Below are positions 29,500 to 38,750 of a stretch of DNA of 40,600 bases, in pieces; the first letter of the stretch is position 1, and the number at the start of each line of letters is the position of its first letter. Position numbers and translations under genes: made by a program. The DNA lies in assembly GCA_004377005.1 (NCBI GenBank), contig SOIV01000088.1, forward strand, positions 1 through 40,600, written 5' to 3'. The notes below the pieces were generated by a model. The model was not told where the DNA came from and did no database searches. It worked only from the letters and a program-made list of their open reading frames with translations. Source of the stretch: Candidatus Aminicenantota bacterium (lineage in GTDB: Bacteria > Acidobacteriota > Aminicenantia > Aminicenantales > Aminicenantaceae).

Positions 29500-29541
29500 G
29501 AAAATGAAGTCAAGAATGTTTTAAGCTCTTTTGAATGACTT

Positions 29542-31038
29542 CTAGTTTCCTGTTTTCTTTTGGGGCTTAAGCGGAGGAATTTTGATATCGATAACGTTAA
29601 CCTCCCCCAGGGTTGCGAGAGGCTTGTCAAAGTCCTCCTTTTTCCCCACAACTAAAATTTGAACTTTATCTGGACGGAGGTATTTCTTTGCCACTCGCAG
29701 AACATCTTCTTTTGTGACTTTCTCCACTCCTTTTTTAACCCTGTCCATAAAATCCAGGGGATAACCGAAGAAGGCATAGGTCATCAAACGATTGACTATT
29801 TTTGCCCGGCTGTCAAAATTAAAGACAAAAGAATTCAGGTATTCATCCTTGGCTCTGGCCAGCTCTGCACTGCTGACTTCTTCCTCTCTAATTCGTTTTA
29901 GCTCTTTGAGCATTAATTCTATGGCATAGACGGTGGATTCTGATTTGGTTTGAGCTTCGCACCTAAAAACTCCGGGAACCTGATAATTTGCTCCATAATA
30001 TCCCCAAACACTATAAGCAAGTCCTTCATCCGTTCTTATTTTCTTGTACATTCGGTCCCAGGCAAGAATGCTGTTCATCACACTCAAGGCTGGGTAATCA
30101 GGATTGTCCCTCAGGCCGCCGATGTGGCCAAGCATGATGTTAGATTGGTTGACATCTGACTTATTAATATAATTTATTGTGTATTTATACTCATAGCTGA
30201 CCTTAGGCAGAGCAGGGACTTCAGCTTCTTTTTCTTTCCATTTTCCCAGAGCTTTTTTTATCTTAGCCACCATATCCTTTGGGCTGAAATCTCCCCATAC
30301 TGCCATAATGATGTTATTCGGAAAGAAATACTTGTTGTAAAAATCAACAATATCCTGCCTTGTTATAGCTTCAATAGTGGCGTATTCTGGATGCCGGGCA
30401 TAGGGACTGTCTTTGCCGTAGATTAATTTTTGAAACTCCCGGTATGCTATCTGACCTACTTCATCATTCCGCCGAGAGATAGCTGTCTTTTCCCGGATTT
30501 TCGCCAAGTAGATCTTGTCCTCTTTAAAGGCAGGATTCATCAAGATATCTGCCAGGATTTCTAGAGCCCTGTCTATATCTTCCTTAAGAACAGAGACCGT
30601 TATGTATCCTGAAGTCAAACCGATTCCTGTTGAAACATAGGCTGCCATGGTCTCCAATTCCTTATCGATTTGGTCCCCTGTCATGGATGTAGTCCCTCCA
30701 GTGCGGAGAACTCGCCCTGTCATGGACGCTAATCCAATTTTAGAGGCAGATTCAAAAACAGAGCCCAGGCGCACCATGGCGCGCATGTCTATGGTCGGAT
30801 ACTCATGATCCTCGACCAAAAATAACTCTAGTCCGTTTTTGAGCTCAACTCTTTCCACTTTCGGCATCTTGATAGGATTCAGTTGGGGAAATATAAACTT
30901 ATCCTTGGGGCTCTTCTGAGCATATACAGAAGACCCGCAAAAAAGAATCGAAAGAAATGAAGCAAGAAAAAGTGTAATTAATTTTCGCTGTAGTTTCATT
31001 GTCCTTTCCTTCCTATGGAAAAAATTTATTATACTCAT
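29542..31038 (-). CDS. M16-family metallopeptidase-like protein lacking HxxEH (putative non-catalytic partner)
   Basis: 498 aa; VERVELKNGLELFLVEDHEYPTIDMRAMVRLGSVFES...; the HxxEH position reads GLASMTGRVLRTG; downstream of an intact M16 gene. Confidence 0.9.
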   Translation of the reverse strand: MSIINFFHRKERTMKLQRKLITLFLASFLSILFCGSSVYAQKSPKDKFIFPQLNPIKMPKVERVELKNGLELFLVEDHEYPTIDMRAMVRLGSVFESASKIGLASMTGRVLRTGGTTSMTGDQIDKELETMAAYVSTGIGLTSGYITVSVLKEDIDRALEILADILMNPAFKEDKIYLAKIREKTAISRRNDEVGQIAYREFQKLIYGKDSPYARHPEYATIEAITRQDIVDFYNKYFFPNNIIMAVWGDFSPKDMVAKIKKALGKWKEKEAEVPALPKVSYEYKYTINYINKSDVNQSNIMLGHIGGLRDNPDYPALSVMNSILAWDRMYKKIRTDEGLAYSVWGYYGANYQVPGVFRCEAQTKSESTVYAIELMLKELKRIREEEVSSAELARAKDEYLNSFVFNFDSRAKIVNRLMTYAFFGYPLDFMDRVKKGVEKVTKEDVLRVAKKYLRPDKVQILVVGKKEDFDKPLATLGEVNVIDIKIPPLKPQKKTGN

Positions 31039-31055
31039 ATTCTCTTCCCCAAGGT

Positions 31056-32561
31056 TTATTTTTCAGGGACAATCTCACCGATTGTCCTATGTTTCTTGAT
31101 TAGGTATTTGTTGGCAACATACTTGACTTCCTCTGGAGTAACAGCTCTGATCTGTTCTATTTGATCAAAGGCTGCATCCAGACCTCCAAGCACAACCTCA
31201 GCATAGGTCAGCAAGGCAGCCATGCTTGAATTCGATTTCATCTCATTCAGCAAGCTTTTAACATTACCTCTTTTAAATTTAGTTAACTCGTCTGAGGTTA
31301 CCAGTTCCTTTTTCACTTTTTCAATTTCTTCATCGATCAGTTCCAAGCACTCAGCAGAGGTATGACCCCTGGAAGGGATAACATAGAAGGCTATGAGATT
31401 TGAATATTTCTCACCTGGAAATCCATTGAAACTCATTACAGTAACAGCTACCTTTTTATCTTTTACAAGAAGCTCATAGAGCCTTGAAGAACGCCCCTGA
31501 CCCAAAATATTGGCCAGAGCCTCCAAAGGAATATTGTCCTTATGGCGATAGTCTGGACGGTGATAGCCAATAATAATCCTTGGCTGGGATTTTGCCTCGA
31601 TGATAACTTGCCGCTCTCCCCACTGCTCAGGCTCTTTTGTCCTTACAGGCTCCGGCCTGGGGCCACTGGGGATGCGGCCAAAATAGACTTCGGCCATTTT
31701 GAAGACCTCTTCCGCCTTAACATCTCCAACAATCCCCACTGTCAGATTGCTCGGACCATAGAACTTCTTGAAGTATTGCTCCACATCTCGCCGTGTGATA
31801 TTTTCCAGATCTGACATATGACCGACAACTGAATGTCCGTAGGGATGAGCTTTAAAGGCGGTTGCAAAAAAATCTTCAAACATTCTCCCTGTTGGCCGAG
31901 TCTCTACACCGAGTCTTCTCTCCTCCATAACAACATCCCTTTCTTTGAAAAACTCACGAAAAACAGGATTGAAAAAACGATCTGACATCATGGCCATCCA
32001 GAATTCCACCTTGTTTGAAGGCAGGCTGTCTATGTATTGCGTAGCATCATTACTGGTGTAGGCATTGATTATGCGATCTCCTTCTTTCATTAACATATTG
32101 TCGGCTTCACTGGTGATAACATATTCCTTGGCTTTCTTACGCAGAGCCTCGAACTTTTTTTCCATTTCTTCAAGTTTCTTGGCATCCGGCTTGGCCTTGG
32201 CCTTTTCTCCTTTGATCTGGTCAAAAAGGGCATCCAATTCTACCAGTATCGTTTTTTCTGCTTCGTAGTCTTTTGTTCCCACAATCTTCGTGCCTTTGAA
32301 AGCCATGTGTTCCAAAAGGTGGGAAATGCCTGTTATCCCGTAGGACTCATTAGCACTTCCCACATCAGCATAGATATGAAAGGATACAACAGGAGCTTCG
32401 TGACGTTCGAGAACTATGAATTTCATGCCGCTTTTCAAGGTATGGACTTTTACCCGGCTTTTGACAGCATCAAAAGTCTGAGCAACAAGAGAAAGATTCA
32501 AGACTGTAATGATAGCCAGAAAGAGGACCAGTTTCAGATAAAGTCTTTTTTTTAGATTCAT
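31056..32561 (-). CDS. M16-family zinc metallopeptidase (start trimmed to ATG at 32561)
   Basis: YGITGISHLLEHMAFKGTKIVGTKDY contains the HxxEH motif; signal peptide MNLKKRLYLKLVLFLAIITVLNLSLVAQ; AAGGAGG RBS before 32561. Confidence 0.92.
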   Translation of the reverse strand: MNLKKRLYLKLVLFLAIITVLNLSLVAQTFDAVKSRVKVHTLKSGMKFIVLERHEAPVVSFHIYADVGSANESYGITGISHLLEHMAFKGTKIVGTKDYEAEKTILVELDALFDQIKGEKAKAKPDAKKLEEMEKKFEALRKKAKEYVITSEADNMLMKEGDRIINAYTSNDATQYIDSLPSNKVEFWMAMMSDRFFNPVFREFFKERDVVMEERRLGVETRPTGRMFEDFFATAFKAHPYGHSVVGHMSDLENITRRDVEQYFKKFYGPSNLTVGIVGDVKAEEVFKMAEVYFGRIPSGPRPEPVRTKEPEQWGERQVIIEAKSQPRIIIGYHRPDYRHKDNIPLEALANILGQGRSSRLYELLVKDKKVAVTVMSFNGFPGEKYSNLIAFYVIPSRGHTSAECLELIDEEIEKVKKELVTSDELTKFKRGNVKSLLNEMKSNSSMAALLTYAEVVLGGLDAAFDQIEQIRAVTPEEVKYVANKYLIKKHRTIGEIVPEK

Positions 32562-32737
32562 GCTTTTAGCCTCCTTAACTTGTATTTTGGACGAGATTGT
32601 CTTCGATCTTTTATATAAAGAATAGAAAAATATAAAATACAAAAAAATATTTCGCTCTGTGTTTCGTTCCCTGAACACTGTACTTTTTACTCCGGATACC
32701 ATGCTACAGGTCATTACTTGTTGCCAACAGTATTAAA

Positions 32738-32803
32738 GGGATGTTCCCAAAAGGTGCAGCCCTCCTCAAATAAAGAAAGGAGTGTCCCTTTTGGGAACGT
32801 CCC
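32738..32803. repeat. REP-like inverted repeat GGGATGTTCCCAAAAGG...CCTTTTGGGAACGTCCC
   Basis: Arms 32738-32754 and 32787-32803 match 16/17; additional inner CCTCCT/AGGAG pairing; lies between aspS and the M16 pair. Confidence 0.75.
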
Positions 32804-32822
32804 CATAATTATAATTATATAC

Positions 32823-34238
32823 TTATCCCTTGGTCTTTTTCAGCCCCAGGTCTTCAAGCTGGTTTGGATCTGCTTCTGCTGGTGAACCTGTGAGCAAACA
32901 CAAGGCACTTGTTGTTTTGGGGAAGGGAATGACATCTCGGATAGATTCTTCACCAGCCAGAATCATCACAATCCTATCAAATCCCAGGGCAATACCACCA
33001 TGAGGAGGAGTTCCGTAAAGAAGGGCCTCCAAAAAAAAGCCAAACTTTTCCTTGACTTCTTCTTGACTCAAGCCGAGAAGCTTGAATATCCTCTTCTGAA
33101 GCTCCGGGTCATGTATTCGAATAGAACCTCCTCCAATCTCAACACCATTAAGGACCAGGTCATAAGCCTTGGCTCTTACCTTGGACGGCTCTTTCTCAAG
33201 GAAAACCAGATCATCCTCATGAGGCGAGGTGAAAGGGTGATGCATGGATAGAAACCGCTTTTCCTCCTCCTTCCACTCAAACAGAGGAAAATCTGTAACC
33301 CAGGCGAATTTAAAGGTCTTTTTGTCCTTTTCTTGGCGCAAGTCTGGCTTATCCGTTCCGAATTTTTCCATGCTCTCTTTGTAGGTTAAGCGGGGAAATG
33401 GAATATCTATCGTTGTCCCTATAAGTTCAAAAACAGAGGCCATCATTGCTTCAACCAAATCGAATATATCCTCCGGCTCTGCAAAGCTCATTTCTATATC
33501 GATCTGAGTAAATTCAGGCTGGCGGTCAGCTCTTAAATCTTCATCACGAAAACAGCGAACGATCTGAAAATAGCGGTCAAACCCGGAAATCATCAGAATC
33601 TGTTTGAAAAGCTGAGGAGATTGAGGAAGAGCATAAAACCTTCCTTTGTACATTCGGCTGGGCACGAGGTAGTCTCTGGCTCCCTCAGGAGTAGATTTCG
33701 TCAAAAAAGGCGTCTCTATCTCGAAAAAGCCATTTTCGCTCATAAAATTGCGGATGCGGAGTGCTGCCTGATGTCTGAGCTTAATATTACGCTGCATAGA
33801 GGGTCTTCTCATATCCAGATATCTGTATTTAAAGCGGAGTTCTTCTGACGCCTGCGGAGGATCGGCAATAACAAAGGGCGGAGTCTTAGATGTACCAATA
33901 ATTTTTAGTTCTTTGGCCTCGACCTCTACATCTCCGGTAGAAAGCTGGGGGTTTCGGGATCTTTCTGCCCTCTTCTTAACCACTCCTTTTATGCCCACCA
34001 CATTTTCCATCTTAACCTTCTTGGCCTCATCCAAGAGTGCTCCCTCAGAAGAAAGAACAACAACCTGAACCACCCCCTCTCTATCTCTAAGATCAATAAA
34101 GACTAGATTTCCTATGTCTCTTTGCCTGTGAACCCAACCCAGAAGAGTCACTTCCTTTCCCGCATGCTCTGAGCGGAGCTCTCCACAGTATACTGTTCGT
34201 CGCCACTTTGTTGATTTGTCAGTCCCCATTTGTTCCAT
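32823..34238 (-). CDS. aspS: Aspartyl-tRNA synthetase, bacterial type but lacking the GAD insertion
   Basis: 471 aa; [77 protein letters not shown] is followed almost directly by [12 protein letters not shown]. Confidence 0.95.
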   Translation of the reverse strand: MEQMGTDKSTKWRRTVYCGELRSEHAGKEVTLLGWVHRQRDIGNLVFIDLRDREGVVQVVVLSSEGALLDEAKKVKMENVVGIKGVVKKRAERSRNPQLSTGDVEVEAKELKIIGTSKTPPFVIADPPQASEELRFKYRYLDMRRPSMQRNIKLRHQAALRIRNFMSENGFFEIETPFLTKSTPEGARDYLVPSRMYKGRFYALPQSPQLFKQILMISGFDRYFQIVRCFRDEDLRADRQPEFTQIDIEMSFAEPEDIFDLVEAMMASVFELIGTTIDIPFPRLTYKESMEKFGTDKPDLRQEKDKKTFKFAWVTDFPLFEWKEEEKRFLSMHHPFTSPHEDDLVFLEKEPSKVRAKAYDLVLNGVEIGGGSIRIHDPELQKRIFKLLGLSQEEVKEKFGFFLEALLYGTPPHGGIALGFDRIVMILAGEESIRDVIPFPKTTSALCLLTGSPAEADPNQLEDLGLKKTKG

Positions 34239-34262
34239 CCTTATCAGGCAGAAGTAAATCCT

Positions 34263-35513
34263 CTAAGAAGACTCTCTGATGATTTTGAGGATTTCATCTT
34301 GAGTTCCCTCCACCTGCAAACCAGAAGCCATGTTCTTCAGCTTATATTTCCCTTCCTTAATCTCTTCTTCGCCGATAATCAAAACCCAGGATGCTCCCAA
34401 TTTATTGGCTCGACTCATCTGGCTTTTTATGCTTCGTTCCTTGTATTCAATGAGGCACTCCACACTCTCTTTCCTCAAAAACTGGACTGCTTTCATTCCT
34501 GCTCTCTTAGACTCATCTCCTAAGTAGGCTAAATAAAGGAATTCGCCCTTCTCCTCTGTAAAGGGAACAACTGAGATCAACCTTTCTAAACCCATGGCAA
34601 AACCGATTGCACAAAGGTCGGGACCTCCAAAATCCTGCATCATATCATCGTATCTTCCCCCGCCAATGAGCGCATTCTGGGCCCCCAGCTTGGAGGAGAC
34701 GATCTCAAAAGTCGTTTTCGTGTAATAATCTATGCCTCGAACCAGGCGCGGTTCGACTTTATATTTTATCCCATAAAAAGCCAGGTGATCACAAAATCGG
34801 TTGAAATGATCCTCACACTCCTGGCAGAGATAATCCGTAATCTTAGGAAAAGTTTTAGCCGCTTCACGGCAGGTTTCTATTTTGCAGTCAAAAATCCTCA
34901 AAGGATTTAACTCAACCTTTCTCTTACAGTCCGGACACAGATCGCGACTTGCTTCCTCTGCCTTGGTTCTCAAATCTTTTATATAAGAAGGTCGGCATTT
35001 CTTACAGCCGACGGAATTCACAAGGTTTTCTGTATCAGAAACCTTGAGTTCTCTGAGCAGGTAATTCGCCATCTCCACAATCTCAGCGTCTAGGGCCGGA
35101 TCCTCTTCACCAAACACTTCGATATCCACCTGATGAAACTGGCGATAACGCCCTTTCTGCGGCTTGTCGTAGCGGAACATCGGGCCAATATAGTAAAATC
35201 TCAAGGGCTCAGGCTGGAGATACAGGCGATTTTCGATGATGGAGCGGACCACAGAAGGAGTGTATTCTGGCCGCAGGGTTAAAGAGCGCCCCGCCTTATC
35301 TTTAAAAGTGTACATTTCTTTGAGAACGATATCAGTAGTCTGTCCTGTCCCTTTTTCAAACAGCTCTGTGGCTTCAAAGACGGGGGTCCTGATTTCTTTG
35401 TAGGCATAGAGTTCGAGGACTCTCTTGGTCACCGACTCAACTCGCTGCCACTTCTTTGCTTCCCGAGGAAGGATATCTTTTGTTCCCTTTATGCCAGAGA
35501 TCTGTTTCTTCAT
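34263..35513 (-). CDS. hisS: Histidyl-tRNA synthetase
   Basis: 416 aa; GTKDILPREAKKW, LRPEYTPSVVRS, FRYDKPQKGRYRQFHQVDIEVFG, LVRGIDYYTKTTFEI. Confidence 0.96.
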   Translation of the reverse strand: MKKQISGIKGTKDILPREAKKWQRVESVTKRVLELYAYKEIRTPVFEATELFEKGTGQTTDIVLKEMYTFKDKAGRSLTLRPEYTPSVVRSIIENRLYLQPEPLRFYYIGPMFRYDKPQKGRYRQFHQVDIEVFGEEDPALDAEIVEMANYLLRELKVSDTENLVNSVGCKKCRPSYIKDLRTKAEEASRDLCPDCKRKVELNPLRIFDCKIETCREAAKTFPKITDYLCQECEDHFNRFCDHLAFYGIKYKVEPRLVRGIDYYTKTTFEIVSSKLGAQNALIGGGRYDDMMQDFGGPDLCAIGFAMGLERLISVVPFTEEKGEFLYLAYLGDESKRAGMKAVQFLRKESVECLIEYKERSIKSQMSRANKLGASWVLIIGEEEIKEGKYKLKNMASGLQVEGTQDEILKIIRESS

Positions 35514-36466
35514 TTCTCCGTAAACACTCCTATCTCCCTGAATTTTTTGTATCTCATTTTCAATCTCTCTTCAGGGGATATCTGTTGCAGCTTTTTTAAA
35601 GTCATATTAAGGACTTTGTCTACATTCTTGAATGTTTGCTCACGATCTATATGTGCACCGCCAGGAGGTTCAGCAATAATTTTATCAATTATTCCCATAT
35701 CCAATAAATCCTTGGCGCCAATCTTCAAATTCTCTGCGGCTTTGGTAACAGCTTTCTGATCTTTCCAGAGGATCGCCGCACAACCTTCAGGGGAAATAAC
35801 GGAGTAGAAAGAATACTCTAGCATAAAAATGGCATCCCCCACACCTACAGCCAGCGCTCCTCCACTCCCACCCTCTCCAATAACCACGTTTACAACAGGA
35901 ATTTTCAATTTTGAAATTTCCCTTAGATTATAGGCAATCGCTTCTGCTTGACCTTGCTCTTCAGCTTTAATCCCCGGGTATGCTCCGGGCGTATCGATAA
36001 GGGTTACTACCGGATGGCCAAATTTTTCTGCCAGTTTCATGATTCTGAGAGCCTTTCGATAGCCCTCTGGATTAGGCTGGCCAAAATTGCGATCTATTCT
36101 CTCCTTTGTTGTCCGTCCTTTTTGATGTCCTATAAAACAAACGGTGCTCCCTCTATAGAACCCAAACCCAGCCACGATAGCAGGATCATCTCCAGCGCGG
36201 CGATCTCCGTGGATTTCCATAAAATCCTCGGTCAAATACTCTATATAATCCAGAGTATAGGGCCTCTTGGGGTGGCGAGCTATTTGAACGATGTGTATAG
36301 GAGTAAAATGAGGACTGATCTTGGCCCATTCTATCTCTATTTGTTTTTCGAGCTGAGCGATTTTCTCTCTTTTGTCCGCTTTCTCGCTCGATTGGAATTC
36401 ATCCATTTTCTCTTTGAAAGCGACAATATTTTTTTCTAATTGATAAAAATCTCTTTTTTCTTTCAT
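35510..36466 (-). CDS. accA: Acetyl-CoA carboxylase carboxyltransferase subunit alpha
   Basis: 318 aa; IARHPKRPYTLDYIEYLTEDFMEIHGDRRAGDDPAIVAGFG, LIDTPGAYPGIKAEEQGQAEAIA, GEGGSGGALAVG. Confidence 0.97.
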   Translation of the reverse strand: MKEKRDFYQLEKNIVAFKEKMDEFQSSEKADKREKIAQLEKQIEIEWAKISPHFTPIHIVQIARHPKRPYTLDYIEYLTEDFMEIHGDRRAGDDPAIVAGFGFYRGSTVCFIGHQKGRTTKERIDRNFGQPNPEGYRKALRIMKLAEKFGHPVVTLIDTPGAYPGIKAEEQGQAEAIAYNLREISKLKIPVVNVVIGEGGSGGALAVGVGDAIFMLEYSFYSVISPEGCAAILWKDQKAVTKAAENLKIGAKDLLDMGIIDKIIAEPPGGAHIDREQTFKNVDKVLNMTLKKLQQISPEERLKMRYKKFREIGVFTEK

Positions 36467-36549
36467 TTCTCTGCAGATAAAAAAATGTCTTTTTTACCCG
36501 TCTATTCTATAGAGTTGCCTGAATTAATGTCAAGATGAGAAAAGATGGG

Positions 36550-36575
36550 AGTAAGCATCTCCGTTTCCGTTATTA
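36550..36575 (+). repeat. Dispersed repeat core, copy B (AGTAAGCATCTCCGTTTCCGTTATTA)
   Basis: Matches copies A, C and D. Confidence 0.75.
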
Positions 36576-36579
36576 GAAA

Positions 36580-36763
36580 AGGTTTTGTGAAATAGCCCAG
36601 CTCCCAATCAGATTTTTAACGCCATTCTCCATTCGCTCTTCTCGGCGGCTGCGTAACTCGCGCCGCTCAAACATACTCGCCGCCCGACTCCGCCGGGTTC
36701 CCTTGAAGAGCGAATTCCAAAGGCTAAATCTTCTATGGTCGCTGCGGCTATTTCCCAAAACCT
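36580..36763. mobile_element. MITE-like nested inverted-repeat element (about 184 bp)
   Basis: 18-bp TIRs AGGTTTTGTGAAATAGCC (36580-36597) / GGCTATTTCCCAAAACCT (36746-36763), 17/18 match; inner perfect 11-bp IR ATTCGCTCTTC (36631-36641) / GAAGAGCGAAT (36705-36715); GC-rich core, no convincing CDS. Confidence 0.65.
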
Positions 36764-36808
36764 ATGCCCTAGTAGTAAGTTACAGCGGATTTGGGGATGG
36801 GTGCAGAG

Positions 36809-37474
36809 TCAGGGATTCTGCTTATAAACTTTTAGCTTTTGGGCTGGACTGTGGAGGAATTTCAGGCTTCCCTCATCATCCGTTTCCATTTCCATCGTTA
36901 TCCCGCTAATCTCCAGAATCATCGAGCAAGGGGACTCCTCATCAAATTCAAGGGAAAAGGGAACTTCGAACAGAGGAATTATATATGCAGAAAGCTCAAC
37001 AGGCTCTTGGAGGTTACATCGAAATTTCTTCGCTACGACCATATAGCAGGAAAAAACAGGATTCGGCAAAAAAAAAGCATCCCTCTTTATTTTAACTGTG
37101 CTTTTATACTCCTGTCCTGAGACATGAATTGTATTCTCAACTTGACCATCCATAATTAAACTTGAGATTTCCTGGACCACTCCGCCCACAGAAAATTTAA
37201 AATTGAATTGCCGGGGAATGAAACTTTTATCCAGGCGAAGGATCAGGCTATGGATTTCCATGTCAACCGGTTTTGTCATTCGGCCTTTTACCGAAAGGAG
37301 ATAGCCCATCTCATCGGACTGCCAAGTGTATTCCTCGTAGCCCACCTTTTCATCTTGAAAATATATAGAAAGAACTCCACTTTCAACTTCCTCTTCATAC
37401 TGCGCCGCAAAGACAAAGAAACAAAGCAACAATAAAAATATAAAGATAAATATAACCAATATTTTCTTAAACAT
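36809..37474 (-). CDS. Hypothetical exported protein
   Basis: 221 aa with N-terminal hydrophobic signal sequence MFKKILVIFIFIFLLLLCFFVFAAQ; beta-rich; family not recognised. Confidence 0.65.
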   Translation of the reverse strand: MFKKILVIFIFIFLLLLCFFVFAAQYEEEVESGVLSIYFQDEKVGYEEYTWQSDEMGYLLSVKGRMTKPVDMEIHSLILRLDKSFIPRQFNFKFSVGGVVQEISSLIMDGQVENTIHVSGQEYKSTVKIKRDAFFLPNPVFSCYMVVAKKFRCNLQEPVELSAYIIPLFEVPFSLEFDEESPCSMILEISGITMEMETDDEGSLKFLHSPAQKLKVYKQNP

Positions 37475-37497
37475 TTTACATCCCTATTCAATGCCGC

Positions 37498-37887
37498 TTA
37501 TTCAACGATAACGGCTGTACCATAAGCTAAGATCTCAGAAGCACTCTGCATGATCATCGAAGTTGTGAAACGAACATTTATAATAGCATTGGCTCTCAGT
37601 TCTTAAGTTTCTCCAATCATGCGGTCAATGGCCTGTTCCCGGGATTCCGCCACCATTTTATAGCCTCCAAAGAAAAGAGCAATCATAGCACCAATGGAGA
37701 GTAAAATCCAGCCGATTCTCCTCTCCAGGCGATTATACACTGAAGCCCAATAGAGCCTCCATACATCTTTTGAGGGGTTTTTTAGTTCCATTTTGCTCAT
37801 CACCTCCTCAAATTTTCCCATTTCCTCAAATTCTTTTCTGCATTCCGGACACTCCTCTAAATGCTTCTCTACTTGTTTCCTCTCTTT
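37498..37887 (-). pseudogene. Degenerate zf-HC2-like TM protein joined to a YbjQ (heavy-metal-binding domain) C-terminus with in-frame stop
   Basis: Minus-strand frame: ERKQVEKHLEECPECRKEFEEMGKFEEVMSKMELKNPSKDVWRLYWASVYNRLERRIGWILLSIGAMIALFFGGYKMVAESREQAIDRMIGET*ELRANAIINVRFTTSMIMQSASEILAYGTAVIVE*. Confidence 0.65.
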
Positions 37888-37913
37888 TTATAACTACTCT
37901 TTTTGTTTTGAAT

Positions 37914-38642
37914 TTATTCATTCTCTCTGTTCTTCCTCTGTCTGACAACTTCATAAAGAAAAATCGAGGCAGCGGCTGAAACGTTAAGAGAGGTTATACT
38001 ACCCAAGAGAGGAATAGAAAGAATTTTATCACATTTCTTCTTGATGAGAGGGCGTAATCCCTTCCCTTCAGAGCCCAAGACAAGGCCTACAGGCAGTTTA
38101 TAATCAAACTCATACCAATATTCTTTGCCGGCAGCTTCTGCTCCCACAAGCCAAACTCCCCGGTTTTTCAAATCATCCATTGTTCTGGCCAAGTTTTTTA
38201 CTCTGGCCACTTTCAGGTATTCCAGGGCCCCGGCCGATACCAAGGAAACCGCCTCTGATAAACCAACAGTTCTCCTTTCAGGCAGAATAATTCCGTCCGC
38301 GCCAGCTCCTTCAGCGGTGCGGATAATAGCTCCTAAGTTCTGTGGGTCTTCTATCCCATCCAGCAAAACAAGAAAGGGAACATTTGCTGAAGACAATATA
38401 GAATCAAGAGATGAAAACTCTTTCGGAGTCAGTAAAGCCACAACTCCCTGATGGTTCCGGTCCAGCCTTTCAAGTTTTTGTTTGGGAACGAAAAGAAGGG
38501 GGATATGATTGGCCTTAGCCAGTTGGATGATTTCGCTTATTTTCTTCTGTCTTTTTTCCTTCTGGATCAATATTTTATTGACTCGATTGGGGCAAGATTT
38601 AACGATTTCAAAGAGAGGATTAAGGCGGCTTATCTTTTCCAT
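37914..38642 (-). CDS. rlmB: 23S rRNA (guanosine-2'-O-)-methyltransferase RlmB / TrmH-family SPOUT methyltransferase
   Basis: 242 aa; LLDGIEDPQNLGAIIRTAEGAGADGIILPERR, LVLGSEGKGLRPLIKKKCDKILSIPLLGSITSLNVSAAASIFLYEVVRQR. Confidence 0.93.
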   Translation of the reverse strand: MEKISRLNPLFEIVKSCPNRVNKILIQKEKRQKKISEIIQLAKANHIPLLFVPKQKLERLDRNHQGVVALLTPKEFSSLDSILSSANVPFLVLLDGIEDPQNLGAIIRTAEGAGADGIILPERRTVGLSEAVSLVSAGALEYLKVARVKNLARTMDDLKNRGVWLVGAEAAGKEYWYEFDYKLPVGLVLGSEGKGLRPLIKKKCDKILSIPLLGSITSLNVSAAASIFLYEVVRQRKNRENE

Positions 38643-38750
38643 CGAAAATCATATTAATATCCATGATGATGCGAGTCAAGAAGACTCCATCCTTAAGAAA
38701 AAAAGGAGAGAAGGAATATCTAAGCTTAATTTTCTTTAACTCTTCTCAAG

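Noticed and set aside
32562-32714. 51-aa N-terminal extension of the M16 ORF (MTCSMVSGVKSTVF...)
   Set aside because: A clear RBS and signal peptide start at 32561; the extension is upstream intergenic sequence.
36573-36758. 61-aa minus-strand ORF MGNSRSDHRRFSLWNSLFKG...
   Set aside because: It lies entirely inside the nested inverted-repeat element, is Arg/Ser-rich and has no recognisable domain.
37288-37491. Antisense and alternate-frame ORFs over the hypothetical exported protein (e.g. 36839-37120, 37208-37435, 37288-37491)
   Set aside because: They overlap the better-supported 221-aa ORF, which has a signal peptide; the alternatives lack features.
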